From assembly GCF_002592045.1 (NCBI RefSeq), contig NZ_MEJG01000001.1, positions 248,001 through 312,000 of the forward strand: a DNA stretch of 64,000 bases. The letters run 5' to 3'. The translations under genes and the position numbers were made by a program. The stretch comes from Parasaccharibacter apium (GTDB taxonomy: Bacteria; Pseudomonadota; Alphaproteobacteria; Acetobacterales; Acetobacteraceae). A model generated the notes under the pieces. That model saw only the letters and a list, made by a program, of their open reading frames with translations, had not been told where the DNA came from and ran no database searches. Shown here piece by piece: positions 27,478 through 37,446 of this stretch (the first letter of the stretch is position 1; every line of letters begins with the position of its first letter).

Positions 27478-28289
27478 AACGGCACCTTCACCATGGCTCG
27501 GAACAAAGCCTCGGCCTGCTTCTGCACGTCTTGCTTTGGTTTGGGGAAGGGGCGGGTCTCGGCGTGGGCGAATTCGGCTTCGATAAGCTCATTCACCGCA
27601 GGGATGGAAGGGCCGCTCTGCTGCTCCCGGCTTCTGGATTTAAGGTACAGCAACTCCCGGATAGGCCCCAATACGGAGCGTGGCACGTCACAGCCCTGAC
27701 AAAGGGCTTGAAAGTTCATCGGGGGCTGGCCCTGCCCGTGCAGGCGCATCCAGCGTAACGCCATGGCCGGGCGTAGCGCGTAAAACAGCCGCTTATAATG
27801 TGTTGTTCCATCCTGTTGGAAAGCACGCTTCCAGCTATTACGCCCTAGATTTAGATAATGAAGTTGGCAGCTTAACCCCGCTTCAATCTGCTGGGCAAAG
27901 GCGGTAAGCTCATCAGCTTGTGCTTGCCATACATAACGCACCGGGCTGACTAACCATTCCAACAAAGTGGGATTAGGTTTCATCAATAGATTCAGGGCCT
28001 TGCGTATATCCCAGCCATTTACGTCCAAATCATCAGAGATAGGCAGCTCAATCACATCCCGGCCCGGCATTAAGGACAAATACCAATCCAACCGATGGCG
28101 ATAGATAAAGCGCACATCATAATCACTATCTGGCGAGGGGAACCCCCATGCACGGCTGCCACTCTCCACAGCAAACAGGATCTCCACATCATGATCCTGC
28201 TCAATCTGTCGCAAGCTGGCCATGACCTCCGCCCGCACCGCTGGAGCAATTTCCGGCACGTAATCCGGCATCATCTCATCAAAACTCAT
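27474..28289 (-). CDS. Predicted nucleotidyltransferase (RlaP/YcgL-like)
   Basis: 271 residues from the ATG at 28289, which follows GGGAG. The N-terminal 100 residues form a DNA polymerase beta-type nucleotidyltransferase domain: the signature GSRAWGFPSPDSDYDVRF provides the helix-turn with GS and two acidic metal ligands (DYD), and a third acid is expected in the VIELPISDDLDVNGWD strand. This pattern matches the 'predicted nucleotidyltransferase' family (PF10127). Relatives are linked to RNA repair, but nothing here shows the substrate. The stop overlaps the xth stop by three bases. Confidence 0.75.
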   Translation of the reverse strand: MSFDEMMPDYVPEIAPAVRAEVMASLRQIEQDHDVEILFAVESGSRAWGFPSPDSDYDVRFIYRHRLDWYLSLMPGRDVIELPISDDLDVNGWDIRKALNLLMKPNPTLLEWLVSPVRYVWQAQADELTAFAQQIEAGLSCQLHYLNLGRNSWKRAFQQDGTTHYKRLFYALRPAMALRWMRLHGQGQPPMNFQALCQGCDVPRSVLGPIRELLYLKSRSREQQSGPSIPAVNELIEAEFAHAETRPFPKPKQDVQKQAEALFRAMVKVPF

Positions 28290-28349
28290 GCGCCGCTCCC
28301 CTTTCATACTTCCCTAAGCTTGCGCCAGAGCTGAACGGAAGGAAATGGC

Positions 28350-28395
28350 TTGATTTTAAAAATAATTTTAATATTAAAATTGATTTTAAGAATCA
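28350..28395 (+). promoter_or_regulatory. AT-rich promoter with palindrome, possible iron-responsive operator
   Basis: TTGATT (28350-28355) and TATTAA (28372-28377), 16 bases apart, form a plausible sigma70 promoter. The perfect 18-bp palindrome AATTTTAATATTAAAATT (28364-28381) covers the -10 region, and TGATTTTAAGAATCA (28381-28395) is an imperfect inverted repeat just after it. The sequence TGATTTTAA occurs twice (28351 and 28381). Location before a siderophore receptor suggests a Fur-like repressor site, although it is not a textbook Fur box. Confidence 0.5.
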
Positions 28396-28414
28396 CTCTC
28401 ATAAAGCAGGTTCC

Positions 28415-30634
28415 ATGCGCACAACGCTCCGTCTTCTACTCACCGGCTCAACCTTGACCCTTTGTGCATCTACCCCTAGCTGGGCGGAGACGGCCCTTGC
28501 TCCCTCTAGTGTCAGTGCTTCTGCACCCGTTTCTAAGGGGCAGAAGCTCACCAAAAAACACATTAAACGCACAAAGAAAAAGACATCCCTTCCTCACACA
28601 CCACGAGAAGAGTTCATCCATGTCTATGGCAATGGTCGTGTCAGCTACGGTGCGCAAGAAAGCAGCATCGGGGATAAGACGGGCGTTTCCTTCTTACAAC
28701 AAACGCAAACTGCCAATGTTGTCACTCATCAGACGATCAAGGACATGGACCCGCAGAGCATGGAGGACATCGCCAAATATGTTCCCGGCATTACCATTGG
28801 CAACAACTTTGGCGGCACACAGGATAGTTTGTTAAAACGAGGCTTCGGCGGGCCAGATGATGGCTCCATCCTGAGGGATGGTGTGCGTATGCCCATAGGC
28901 CGTAACTTCACCACCGCCACGACAGAACGGGTCGAGGTCCTAAAGGGACCGGCCTCATTATTCTACGGTATGCAGGAGCCAGGTGGTGTCATCAACATCA
29001 TCACCAAACAACCCCGTAAGGATTGGGCAGCCTCACTCAATAGCTCATGGGCTTCTCTTGGTGGCGGGGTCGGCACGCTGGATGTTGGCGGCCCTCTTTC
29101 GGCCAATAAAGAGCTGACATTCCGCCTAATCTCAAGCTTTAAAAATGAAAATTATTGGCGCAATTTCGGAGCCAATAAAGAGAAGATTGTAGCACCAAGC
29201 TTGCGTTATGAGCATCAACGCCTCAAGCTCGACCTTTCCTACCAATGGGAGGACTATCACAATGTGTTAGACCGGGGGGCCTTCTTCTATAACGGCAAGC
29301 CAATCAGTGGCCGCCGGTACCGATTAGATGAACACTGGACGGCTGATTACGGTACACGCCATCTCTTAGCAGGGGCGGCGGAATACCAACTCACACAGCA
29401 TGACAGGGTACGTCTTACCAGCGGTTGGAATGCAGATAGATATCATGACCGACAAGCAGACCCACGGGATTATAACCCCACCACGGGCGTCCTGCGCCGC
29501 CGTTTTCGCAGCAATACCGGCACAACCCGAGCGAACAGCTATGTCGCACTAGATATTATCGCCGAGCATAAACTACTGGGCATGACGCATAAAATTGCCA
29601 TAGGCGGTGATTACGAAAACCGGCGCATCACACAAGGGAGCTTCCTAACCGGCAATATCTATGGGGGGTTCCGTCCCTCCGACCCTGTTTATGGTCTGCT
29701 CCCCAGGATAGGCGTGGATGATAAAAGCCTCGGTTATTTTCACACCCGCATCAATAGTGCGTCCTTTTATTTTAAAGACAACATCCATATCGGCCACGGC
29801 ATTACCATTTCACCAGGTGTTCGGTATCAATGGTTCCACTATTCTTATGGTGGTGGAGAGCCTTTTATCAAAGCTACAGACGCCTCCTTTGTTAAGCCAC
29901 TTCCGTTTATCGGGGTTGTTTATCAACCCAGCAAGCATGTCTCATTCTTCTGGGATTATTCACAATCCTACAATCCCAACCAAATATCCCCCGGCACGGT
30001 GCTAACCAGCGGATATAAACCCACAAGCGGGCGACAATTTGAGGTTGGTGCCCGGTATCAAAAAGGCTTCCTAACCGCAGATGTCGCCCTCTACAATATT
30101 CATAAGAAGAACATCCAACAAACTGACGGACAAACCGAGACCGGAGCCCTACGGCAGCGTTTGTCCGGTCTAGCCGGGTCTAAAGGCGTGGAGGCCGAGA
30201 TCAATGGTCGTCTCTCCCGCCACTGGAATCTCATCGCCAATTACGCCTACACTTACGCTCGTACCATAAAGGATATTCCCGCCACACAGGGCAAATTACT
30301 CACCAACGTGGCCCGCCATACTGGTGGTGGGTATCTAACATACCAAACCAACCTGCCTTGGCATCGCTCTAGCCTGCGTTTTGGGGCAGGAGCACGTTAT
30401 GTCGGACGGAGGCCCGGTGATGCCCGTAACAGCTTCTGGCTACCCGGCTATGCCACAGTGGACCTTTTTGCGGCGTGGAAAATCAGACAAATTTATGGTC
30501 ATACAGCCAACATTCAGCTCAATGCGGACAATATTGCCAATAAGGCTTATTTCATCTCCAGTTCAGGAGCAAATACCCGCGTTTCATGGGGGCAAGGACG
30601 GACCATACGGATGAGCATCGGCATTGCTTTGTAA
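28415..30634 (+). CDS. TonB-dependent siderophore receptor
   Basis: Outer-membrane, TonB-energised gated barrel importing an iron chelate. 739 residues: signal peptide (about 1-24, cleavage after SWA), a plug domain (NVVTHQTIKDMDPQSMEDIAKYVPGITIG... GFGGPDDGSILRDGVRMPIG), the VEVLKGPASLFYGMQEPGGVINIITKQP hallmark at about 170-197, then a 22-strand barrel. It ends with YFISSSGANTRVSWGQGRTIRMSIGIAL, a typical C-terminal strand. A 40-residue Lys-rich segment (KGQKLTKKHIKRTKKKT) precedes the plug. No siderophore synthesis, permease or sensor gene is next to it, so it stands alone. Confidence 0.92.
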   Translation: MRTTLRLLLTGSTLTLCASTPSWAETALAPSSVSASAPVSKGQKLTKKHIKRTKKKTSLPHTPREEFIHVYGNGRVSYGAQESSIGDKTGVSFLQQTQTANVVTHQTIKDMDPQSMEDIAKYVPGITIGNNFGGTQDSLLKRGFGGPDDGSILRDGVRMPIGRNFTTATTERVEVLKGPASLFYGMQEPGGVINIITKQPRKDWAASLNSSWASLGGGVGTLDVGGPLSANKELTFRLISSFKNENYWRNFGANKEKIVAPSLRYEHQRLKLDLSYQWEDYHNVLDRGAFFYNGKPISGRRYRLDEHWTADYGTRHLLAGAAEYQLTQHDRVRLTSGWNADRYHDRQADPRDYNPTTGVLRRRFRSNTGTTRANSYVALDIIAEHKLLGMTHKIAIGGDYENRRITQGSFLTGNIYGGFRPSDPVYGLLPRIGVDDKSLGYFHTRINSASFYFKDNIHIGHGITISPGVRYQWFHYSYGGGEPFIKATDASFVKPLPFIGVVYQPSKHVSFFWDYSQSYNPNQISPGTVLTSGYKPTSGRQFEVGARYQKGFLTADVALYNIHKKNIQQTDGQTETGALRQRLSGLAGSKGVEAEINGRLSRHWNLIANYAYTYARTIKDIPATQGKLLTNVARHTGGGYLTYQTNLPWHRSSLRFGAGARYVGRRPGDARNSFWLPGYATVDLFAAWKIRQIYGHTANIQLNADNIANKAYFISSSGANTRVSWGQGRTIRMSIGIAL

Positions 30635-30649
30635 AGCTATCACCATAAC

Positions 30650-30682
30650 AAAGGCCGGAGCACTCCACCCGCCCCGGCCTTT
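30650..30682. terminator. Terminator between TonB receptor and aspS
   Basis: AAAGGCCGG (30650-30658) and CCGGCCTTT (30674-30682) make a nine-pair stem with A and T flanks, located between two convergent genes, so it can serve both. Confidence 0.75.
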
Positions 30683-30718
30683 ATCGCACCGCCTAAACCA
30701 CCCGCTAGGGGCTGTAAC

Positions 30719-32539
30719 TCAGCCTTTCTTTTCCGCCACGTTACCGTTAGAGGCAGAAGGTTTCGGCTTAGGTAAGTCTAGCTTGAGGGAAAGCTCCTTC
30801 AAGCGGGCTGGCTCGACCGGTGCAGGGGCTTCCATCATTAAATCCTCCCCGCTCTGATTCAGCGGGAAGAGAATAACCTCACGAATATTCGGCTCATCAG
30901 CGAGCAGCATGACGATGCGGTCCACACCCGGTGCCGCACCACCATGCGGCGGAGCACCATAGCGGAAGGCATTGAGCATCCCACCAAAGCGCGCCTCCAC
31001 AACATCAGGGCCATAACCTGCAATCTCAAACGCCCGTAACATCACCTCTGGCAGATGGTTACGCACCGCCCCGGAGGATAGCTCCACACCATTACAGACA
31101 ATATCATACTGATAAGCCTTGATGCTCAACGGGTCCTGCGTATTCAGGGCCTCCAAACCACCCTGCGGCATGGAGAACGGGTTGTGGGAGAAGTCAATCT
31201 CCCCTGTTTCCTCATTACGCTCATACATGGGGAAGTCCACCACCCAGCAGAAGCGGAAGGCATTTTGCTCAATCAGCTCTAGGTCTGTCCCGATCTTCGT
31301 CCGCACTACGCCAGAGAATTTGGCGACCTCATCACCCTTCCCTGCCGCGAAGAACACAGCATCACCGGCCTTCAAGCCGCACATCTCACGGATTTTCGCA
31401 ACGCGCTCGGCTTCCAGATTTTTGGCAATTGGGCCTTTACCGCCTTCTTCATCAAAAATGATATAGCCAAGACCACCAGCCCCTTGGTCCCGCGCCCAAT
31501 TATTGAGTTTATCGAAGAAGGCACGAGGACGGCTGCCCGCACCCGGTGCCGGGATCGCTCGCACCTGCCCACCAGAGGCAGCAATACGCGCAAATAACCC
31601 AAAGCCAGAGCCTGCAAATTGCTCCGTTACATCCTTAATAATCAACGGGTTACGCAAATCCGGCTTATCGGAGCCATAATCGCGCATCGCATCCGCATAG
31701 GCAATACGGGGGAAGGCCCCTTCGGTAATCTTCCATCCCTCTGGGGTAAACTCGTTAAACACGCCCGCTAATACTGGCTCTAGCACTGCGAAAATATCTT
31801 CCTGCGTGGCGAAAGACATTTCAAAATCCAGCTGATAGAACTCGCCAGGGCTGCGATCCGCACGGGAGGCCTCATCACGGAAACAGGGAGCGATCTGGAA
31901 GTATCGGTCAAACCCCGCCACCATCGCCAACTGCTTAAATTGCTGCGGAGCCTGCGGCAACGCATAGAACTTACCCGGATGCAACCGTGCAGGCACGAGG
32001 AAGTCCCGCGCACCCTCTGGGGAGGAAGCTGTAAGAATAGGGGTTTGGAACTCAGTAAAGCCCTGCTCGACCATACGACGACGCAAGCTGGTGATAATCT
32101 GGCTCCGCAAGATGATGTTGCGGTGCATTTTCTCACGCCGGAGGTCGATATAGCGATATTTCAGGCGCAAATCCTCAGGATAATGCTCTTGCCCCGCCAC
32201 TTGGAAAGGCAGCACCTCCGCACGGGATTGCACATCAATCTCGCTGGCACGAACCTCCACATCCCCTGTTGGCAAGGCGGGGTTACGCTGCCCATCCTCA
32301 CGCACCACGACCTCACCAGTGACGGTGATGACGCTCTCCACCCGCAAACGCTCGGCTTTTTCGAGCAATGCCCCCTCAGAAGGGATAACAATTTGCGTCA
32401 TGCCGTAATTATCGCGTAGGTCGATAAAGAGCAGCCCGCCATGGTCCCGCTTGCTATGAACCCAGCCAGAGAGCCGTACGGTCTTGCCTGCATCATCAGC
32501 ACGCAGGGCATTGCAAAGATGGGTACGGTACTGGTGCAT
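30719..32539 (-). CDS. aspS: Aspartate--tRNA ligase
   Basis: Class II synthetase, 606 residues from the ATG at 32539 ([13 protein letters not shown] matches the family start). N-terminal OB-fold anticodon domain, then the catalytic domain with class II motif 2 ([22 protein letters not shown]) and motif 3 ([14 protein letters not shown]), separated by the bacterial-type GAD insertion (about 290-420). The tail is a basic/polar extension. Many alphaproteobacterial AspRS enzymes are non-discriminating and also charge tRNA-Asn; that cannot be settled here. A 17-bp palindrome lies 47 bp upstream. Confidence 0.95.
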   Translation of the reverse strand: MHQYRTHLCNALRADDAGKTVRLSGWVHSKRDHGGLLFIDLRDNYGMTQIVIPSEGALLEKAERLRVESVITVTGEVVVREDGQRNPALPTGDVEVRASEIDVQSRAEVLPFQVAGQEHYPEDLRLKYRYIDLRREKMHRNIILRSQIITSLRRRMVEQGFTEFQTPILTASSPEGARDFLVPARLHPGKFYALPQAPQQFKQLAMVAGFDRYFQIAPCFRDEASRADRSPGEFYQLDFEMSFATQEDIFAVLEPVLAGVFNEFTPEGWKITEGAFPRIAYADAMRDYGSDKPDLRNPLIIKDVTEQFAGSGFGLFARIAASGGQVRAIPAPGAGSRPRAFFDKLNNWARDQGAGGLGYIIFDEEGGKGPIAKNLEAERVAKIREMCGLKAGDAVFFAAGKGDEVAKFSGVVRTKIGTDLELIEQNAFRFCWVVDFPMYERNEETGEIDFSHNPFSMPQGGLEALNTQDPLSIKAYQYDIVCNGVELSSGAVRNHLPEVMLRAFEIAGYGPDVVEARFGGMLNAFRYGAPPHGGAAPGVDRIVMLLADEPNIREVILFPLNQSGEDLMMEAPAPVEPARLKELSLKLDLPKPKPSASNGNVAEKKG

Positions 32540-32585
32540 GAATCTCAAACCTCGTCACTATCGTCTTTAACGGCATGAGGAGCCT

Positions 32586-32602
32586 TACGTCATTATGACG
32601 TA
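32586..32602. promoter_or_regulatory. 17-bp palindrome upstream of aspS
   Basis: TACGTCA (32586-32592), three-base centre TTA, then TGACGTA (32596-32602). Perfect seven-base arms; 47 bp upstream of the aspS start. It could be an operator or an mRNA stem. No regulator is named. Confidence 0.4.
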
Positions 32603-32699
32603 GCGTCCTTCTTATCGCTGCTTCCTACCTGAAAAACCAGGAAAACGCCAATCTTAATCCATCATCTCTCATACGAGCAAAGAAAAGAGAGGGAGAGCC

Positions 32700-33650
32700 T
32701 CAATAAAGATCATAACTCCGATATTTTTTCAGGATATGCTTTTGGAGCGTATCAATCATATAGCGCTTTATGTTATACTTCCATGTCCCGAAACGAATTT
32801 CCGGCCGGGGGACTGGCTTTTGGCCGAAGCTAGCCAGCATTTTTGCTGTACGAACAGAGCCAAAACTATCAAAGTCAAAGATCAAATGCCGCTCTTTAGC
32901 CTGCTCTATCGCCTTCCAAATAAGTAACATTGTCATACCCGGCACTTTAGAACGACGACAGCGTGCCGATTGCCAAAAATACAGCGTTTTTTCATCCCAT
33001 ATCAATAAAGCCGCAGAGACAAGTTTTTCCTGATCATAAGCATAAAGGGCTGTCGCTTGCCCACGTTGATATGCAGCTTCAAATAGCGCCTTAAGCAAAG
33101 GAAAATCATGATGATTATGCGGCAATTCTCGTTGAACTAAAGCAATAAATGTCTCACATTCCCCTGCTTGTTGGACAGAGAGTTTCTTATCGGCTGTTCT
33201 AATGAGATTACGCGTTTTATGGTCACAATCCTGCCAGACGGCATCCAACGATTTTTCCGGCATAATGCGAAAGGTAAATTCATGTAATATCTTAAAACCT
33301 GCCAAACGGAAGGCCAATAAAGATTCATTATCAGGGTCAACAAAGAAATGAATACCATCATATTTTGGCAAGCGCTCTATTGTTTTTTCAACAACATGGC
33401 GGATATTTTGTTCATACCGAAAGGACTTAGATTGCGGCAAGGAAAAATACGGCCCCAATACCCGCGTATATTTAGGCATCTTAATAACCGATGACCCTAA
33501 TGTCTTTTTCACAAGGAAAGGAAAACGAGACACAATCTTCCCCCCCATCTCAATATCAATTGATGCAAATCTTCCACGGCTTGCTATCTCCAGCCACCAT
33601 TCTTGATGAAAAATGGATGGCGGCTCATACACTGCAAACGTGTCAGACAT
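32700..33650 (-). CDS. FemAB / GNAT-like acetyltransferase-fold protein
   Basis: 316 residues from the ATG at 33650 (a GTG at 33659 would add three). The fold fits two tandem acyltransferase domains of the FemAB/BioF2-like type: FHQEWWLEIAS at the start, PYFSLPQSKSFRYE, and a C-terminal GNAT-like half (LYAYDQEKLVSAALLIWDEKTLYFWQSA, then FDFDSFGSVRTAKMLASFG). Relatives add amino acids to peptidoglycan or acylate sugars. The gene is clearly more AT-rich than its neighbours and has no operon partner, so recent transfer is possible. Substrate unknown. Confidence 0.75.
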   Translation of the reverse strand: MSDTFAVYEPPSIFHQEWWLEIASRGRFASIDIEMGGKIVSRFPFLVKKTLGSSVIKMPKYTRVLGPYFSLPQSKSFRYEQNIRHVVEKTIERLPKYDGIHFFVDPDNESLLAFRLAGFKILHEFTFRIMPEKSLDAVWQDCDHKTRNLIRTADKKLSVQQAGECETFIALVQRELPHNHHDFPLLKALFEAAYQRGQATALYAYDQEKLVSAALLIWDEKTLYFWQSARCRRSKVPGMTMLLIWKAIEQAKERHLIFDFDSFGSVRTAKMLASFGQKPVPRPEIRFGTWKYNIKRYMIDTLQKHILKKYRSYDLY

Positions 33651-33808
33651 AAGAAGCACTTTATAAAATATAACTCAAGACAAGCTTTCCTCTTATCACC
33701 CCGCCCTTCCAACACATACTAATATTTGTTTTAATATATCTAGAAATATTCCTACAATATTAATATTCAACCTTTTAAAACCAATAGCGCATCAATATTA
33801 AAATATAT
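33651..33808. other. AT-rich intergenic spacer
   Basis: About 158 bases between the oxidoreductase stop and the FemAB-like start, mostly A and T with several TATA-like stretches and small inverted repeats (for example AATATTAATATT). No ORF or hairpin with a G+C stem was found. It may hold the FemAB-like gene's promoter and a DNA-bending or silencing region. Confidence 0.5.
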
Positions 33809-35425
33809 TTATATAATGTGAGTTCTCACTTCCTCGTTTACAAACCTTTCAAAATCCACCGCTGCTCGCGCCATCGCCGCAGACCGCCCCGAAGATACTA
33901 ATGCGACCACTTTCTGATCCTTTATATAGGCCGCCATAAAATCAAAGCCCCCTAGATCACCCTCTATTAAAATATAATCAAAGCTTTCCCCCCAACCTAG
34001 ATATTCCACCTTTTTGCCAAATTGCTGCGTCCAATACCATGGCATTGGCATAGGCTGTCGTGGCAGACCCAAAATACTACGCGCTGCTGCACGGCCCTCA
34101 CATTGGGCAGGCCGCCAATGCTCGACCCGGCACAAAGTTCCATTTCGCCGGAATGCCGCAACATCGCCTGCCGCATAAATACCAGGTCGTACCTGCATAT
34201 TATCATCTACGATAATACCCTGTACGCCCCCTTCTTCCTCTTCTTTTGTTTGCTCAGGTAAAAAATCCCGACACGGCTCATTCCCAATGGAGACCAGCAC
34301 ATGAGTACATGTTAAGGTCATACCGTCATCAAGTTCGACCCCTGTTACGCGCTCTGTCCCATGGATTGCCACAACAGACGCATCTGTCACAAAGGCAACG
34401 CCATTATCCTCATGCAGACGACGTAAAACCTGCCCAATTTCCCGGCCCCATTGTCGCTCCATCGGGACAGGATAATCAGGAGCAATAATTGTAACGCCAG
34501 CACCTTTTTGCCGCAGAGCAGAGGCTGTCTCTAACGTTGTAAGGCCACAGCCAATGAGGATAACGGCTTGATCCCCCGTAATCTCTTCAGCAATCTTCCA
34601 CGCATCCCGCACGGTGTGGAGAGACATGACACCTTCAAGCCCAATCCCAGGGAGCGGCGGTAAAACAGGACGCCCTCCCGTTGTTATCAGGATATGATCG
34701 GCATGATAGGTCTTACCTTCATCCAGCCGTACTTGCTTTGCCTCACAATCTAACGCAACAACTTTTCCACGCATCCTGGCCACTTCGTGCCGTGCGTAAA
34801 ATTCCTCACTCAACAAAGGAGAGGGTTGGACCTTCTCTCGCCCTCCCAAGAATACCCCTTTACTCAACGCAGGACGCTCATAAGGCACAAAGCCTTCATC
34901 ACCAATCATCGTGATACGCCCAGCAAACCCTTCCTCTCGTAATGTATAAATTGCACTCGCAGCAGCAGCCCCTGCCCCGAGTACGAGTACCGTCTCATCC
35001 TCTCCACATTTAGCCGCTGGTTTTTGAATAATCGGATTAGCCCCAACAAGGACACGCCCCTCCACCTGTCTTACGGGATAAACAGGCAAAGACGAAAAAG
35101 CGATCGGCTCCTTTACCTTACCATCCTGCACCCCAAAGACAGCCTTATGCCAGGGACAGACAATCACATCACCATGAACAGGGCTACGGCAAGAAAGTTT
35201 CCCACGGAATGATGCCCCCTTATGCGGGCACCTCCGCCCTACGGCGTGGATCTCATCCCCCACACGCACCAAAGCAATAGCCTGCTCCTTTAATGTGATA
35301 GAAAGAATATCCCCTTCTCTCACATCATCCACCGCCGCCACATCATAGAGGGTCTGATCTGGCAAAGCAGGAGTAGTCGTCCCATTGACATCCGGCCCAA
35401 GAGCAGCTTGAGGAGCAATCTCCAT
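33809..35425 (-). CDS. Rieske-FAD pyridine nucleotide-disulfide oxidoreductase (AIF-like)
   Basis: 538 residues from the ATG at 35425. An N-terminal Rieske [2Fe-2S] domain shows both ligand pairs, CPHKGASF and CPWHKAVF, at about 65-110. The rest is an FAD/NAD oxidoreductase of the AIF/ferredoxin-reductase kind: GAGAAAASAIYTLREEG (FAD), GCGLTTLETASALRQKG (NAD), YAAGDVAAF (second FAD site). Such enzymes move electrons between NADH and ferredoxins or Rieske oxygenases. No partner oxygenase is next to it. A terminator for the DUF2076 gene separates it from that gene. Confidence 0.85.
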   Translation of the reverse strand: MEIAPQAALGPDVNGTTTPALPDQTLYDVAAVDDVREGDILSITLKEQAIALVRVGDEIHAVGRRCPHKGASFRGKLSCRSPVHGDVIVCPWHKAVFGVQDGKVKEPIAFSSLPVYPVRQVEGRVLVGANPIIQKPAAKCGEDETVLVLGAGAAAASAIYTLREEGFAGRITMIGDEGFVPYERPALSKGVFLGGREKVQPSPLLSEEFYARHEVARMRGKVVALDCEAKQVRLDEGKTYHADHILITTGGRPVLPPLPGIGLEGVMSLHTVRDAWKIAEEITGDQAVILIGCGLTTLETASALRQKGAGVTIIAPDYPVPMERQWGREIGQVLRRLHEDNGVAFVTDASVVAIHGTERVTGVELDDGMTLTCTHVLVSIGNEPCRDFLPEQTKEEEEGGVQGIIVDDNMQVRPGIYAAGDVAAFRRNGTLCRVEHWRPAQCEGRAAARSILGLPRQPMPMPWYWTQQFGKKVEYLGWGESFDYILIEGDLGGFDFMAAYIKDQKVVALVSSGRSAAMARAAVDFERFVNEEVRTHII

Positions 35426-35500
35426 TATCGTGTCCCTTACACACACCCTTTATCCAAACATTCCACCCATCTAACAGAGGCATACGACCTGGAATGTTCT

Positions 35501-35529
35501 TAAAAAATGAGTGGGGCACATAGCCCCAC
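35501..35529 (-). terminator. Terminator after DUF2076 gene
   Basis: Read on the minus strand, GTGGGGC pairs with GCCCCAC around a five-base loop (arms at 35529-35523 and 35517-35511), followed by TCATTTTTTA. This is a good intrinsic terminator for the DUF2076 gene ending at 35559. Confidence 0.85.
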
Positions 35530-35558
35530 CCATCGCTATATTATGGCCTTATACGCTT

Positions 35559-36362
35559 TCAAAAAAAGTCATCCCGATCCGCATTATCATCTGCAAAATC
35601 TTGCGGGCCGAAATCTTGTGCGCCGAAGCTTCCAGCTTCTGTCCCACTCCCATTAAAGGGATCGGCACCTTGTGGGCCGTTAAAGTCCCCATTATTCCCA
35701 TCGCCATAATAATTATTGACGATGGTTGTCTCATTACCAAAATCGGCCCCTGTTCCAACAGCTCCTTCATGAGCGCCATGCTCGCCAGAGAACAGCCCTT
35801 CCAGTGCGTGTGCTGCCATCATACCACCAGCCACACCGGCCGCTGTTGTCAAAGCCGACCCTAGAAAACCAGAGCCAGAACGAGCAAACATCCCCGGCTG
35901 ATACCCTGGTGGCGGGGCATAGCCGCGGCCCATCTCCGGTGCTGCTGCCCCGGAGGCCGGCCCCCACCCTGGAGGAAGAGACGCAGCACGCGGCGGAGCG
36001 GACGTTTGACCATTACGCCCAAACAACCCTGAGAAGAAACCACCTGATTGCCCTGCTTGCGAACCAGATTGAGACGCCACTTGCTGTTGTAGCAAAGCAA
36101 TCTCCCCCCGCGCTTGTTGGAGCTGAAACTCTAGCTCACGAATACGAGCTTGCGCTTGTGCCAAAGCAGCCTCCTGCACGACAGCCAGCTGCGTAATGCG
36201 GTAACGTGCCTCAGGATAACGCTGGAAGTTCTCGGCGATATAACGATCCGCTTCGGGGTCTATAGGCGGGAGACTTGCCGGCCCCTGACCATTCGGCAGC
36301 CCTACCCCACCCCCAACACGGGCGACAAAGCGGCTTATGAGATCACGTTCTTCCGAATTCAT
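35559..36362 (-). CDS. DUF2076 domain protein
   Basis: 267 residues from the ATG at 36362. The N-terminal 90 residues have the DUF2076 pattern ([44 protein letters not shown]) with a coiled coil. The centre is Gly/Pro/Ser-rich ([27 protein letters not shown], likely a short hydrophobic turn), and the tail is Asn/Gly/Asp-rich. Function unknown. It diverges from glyQ and has its own terminator. Confidence 0.8.
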   Translation of the reverse strand: MNSEERDLISRFVARVGGGVGLPNGQGPASLPPIDPEADRYIAENFQRYPEARYRITQLAVVQEAALAQAQARIRELEFQLQQARGEIALLQQQVASQSGSQAGQSGGFFSGLFGRNGQTSAPPRAASLPPGWGPASGAAAPEMGRGYAPPPGYQPGMFARSGSGFLGSALTTAAGVAGGMMAAHALEGLFSGEHGAHEGAVGTGADFGNETTIVNNYYGDGNNGDFNGPQGADPFNGSGTEAGSFGAQDFGPQDFADDNADRDDFF

Positions 36363-36549
36363 GACTATGTTATCCTTCATCACATCAGGGTCGTCCCAAT
36401 CAGGGAGATCGCCCTTTATTCTCTATAAGATAGGATACTGTTCCCCGCCCCTGCAAGGCCCCGCTCACGAAGGCGGCCAAAATCGGCCTCTAACTGCTAG
36501 CGATGATGCCCATCATCCTATAGAATGCCCCCAATCATGCTTTACATTT

Positions 36550-37446
36550 ATGGAGCCTCGTGAATTGTCCGCATCCCGGCCCCCTTGTTTTCAGGATCTG
36601 ATCCTGCGTCTTCATCAGTTCTGGTCTCAAAAGGGCTGTGCCATCCTTCAGCCTTACGATACCGAGCTCGGCGCAGGCACACTCTCGCCACATACTACAT
36701 TGCGTGCTCTTGGCCGTAAGCCTTGGGCTGCGGCCTATGTGCAGCCATGCCGCCGCCCCTCTGATGGTCGCTATGGGGAAAACCCCAACCGCTTACAGCA
36801 TTATTATCAATATCAAGTTCTGCTCAAACCCACACCGCAAGAGAGCCAGAACCTCCTGCTTGAGAGCTATCGTGCGATTGGGATCGACCCAGAGAAGCAC
36901 GATATCCGCTTTGTTGAAGATGATTGGGAGAACCCCACAATCGGCGCGTGGGGCCTTGGTTGGGAAGTCTGGTGCGATGGGATGGAGGTAACGCAATTTA
37001 CCTACTTCCAGCAGGTTGGCGGCATCCCAACGGTCATCCCCTCTACCGAGCTAACTTACGGGTTGGAGCGACTAGCTATGTATGTGCAAGGGGTGGAGAA
37101 TGTCTATGACCTCGACTTCAACGGTCGGGGCCTCACTTACGGCGATGTGTTCCTCCGGGCTGAGCGTGATTATTCCCGCCATAATTTCGAGCTTGCCAAT
37201 ACGGATATGCTCCTTGCCCAATTTAACGCTGCCGAGGCTGAATCCATCCGCCTCTCTGAAGCCGGTGTGGCCCAGCCAGCTTATGACCAATGCTTAAAAG
37301 CCTCCCATCTATTTAACCTCTTAGATGCGCGCGGGGTTATCTCCGTCTCCGAGCGTGCTTCTTATATTGGGCGTGTGCGTACATTAGCGAAAGCCGCTTG
37401 CGAAGCTTGGCTTGCTGGAGATGAGGAGGACACCACCCATGGCTGA
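36550..37446 (+). CDS. glyQ: Glycine--tRNA ligase alpha subunit
   Basis: Catalytic subunit of the bacterial (alpha2beta2) glycyl-tRNA synthetase. The ATG at 36550 gives 298 residues; an upstream in-frame start at 36337 would run through the divergent promoter. The product matches the family from [13 protein letters not shown] onward: [44 protein letters not shown], and the catalytic [21 protein letters not shown]. Its stop overlaps glyS by eight bases. The 166-bp upstream stretch holds a seven-base inverted repeat (36502-36517). Confidence 0.93.
   Translation: MEPRELSASRPPCFQDLILRLHQFWSQKGCAILQPYDTELGAGTLSPHTTLRALGRKPWAAAYVQPCRRPSDGRYGENPNRLQHYYQYQVLLKPTPQESQNLLLESYRAIGIDPEKHDIRFVEDDWENPTIGAWGLGWEVWCDGMEVTQFTYFQQVGGIPTVIPSTELTYGLERLAMYVQGVENVYDLDFNGRGLTYGDVFLRAERDYSRHNFELANTDMLLAQFNAAEAESIRLSEAGVAQPAYDQCLKASHLFNLLDARGVISVSERASYIGRVRTLAKAACEAWLAGDEEDTTHG

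Noticed and set aside
36502-36517. GATGATG-CC-CATCATC inverted repeat before glyQ
   Set aside because: Short loop and simple sequence, and no T-run; could be chance. No T-box features were found in the glyQ leader.
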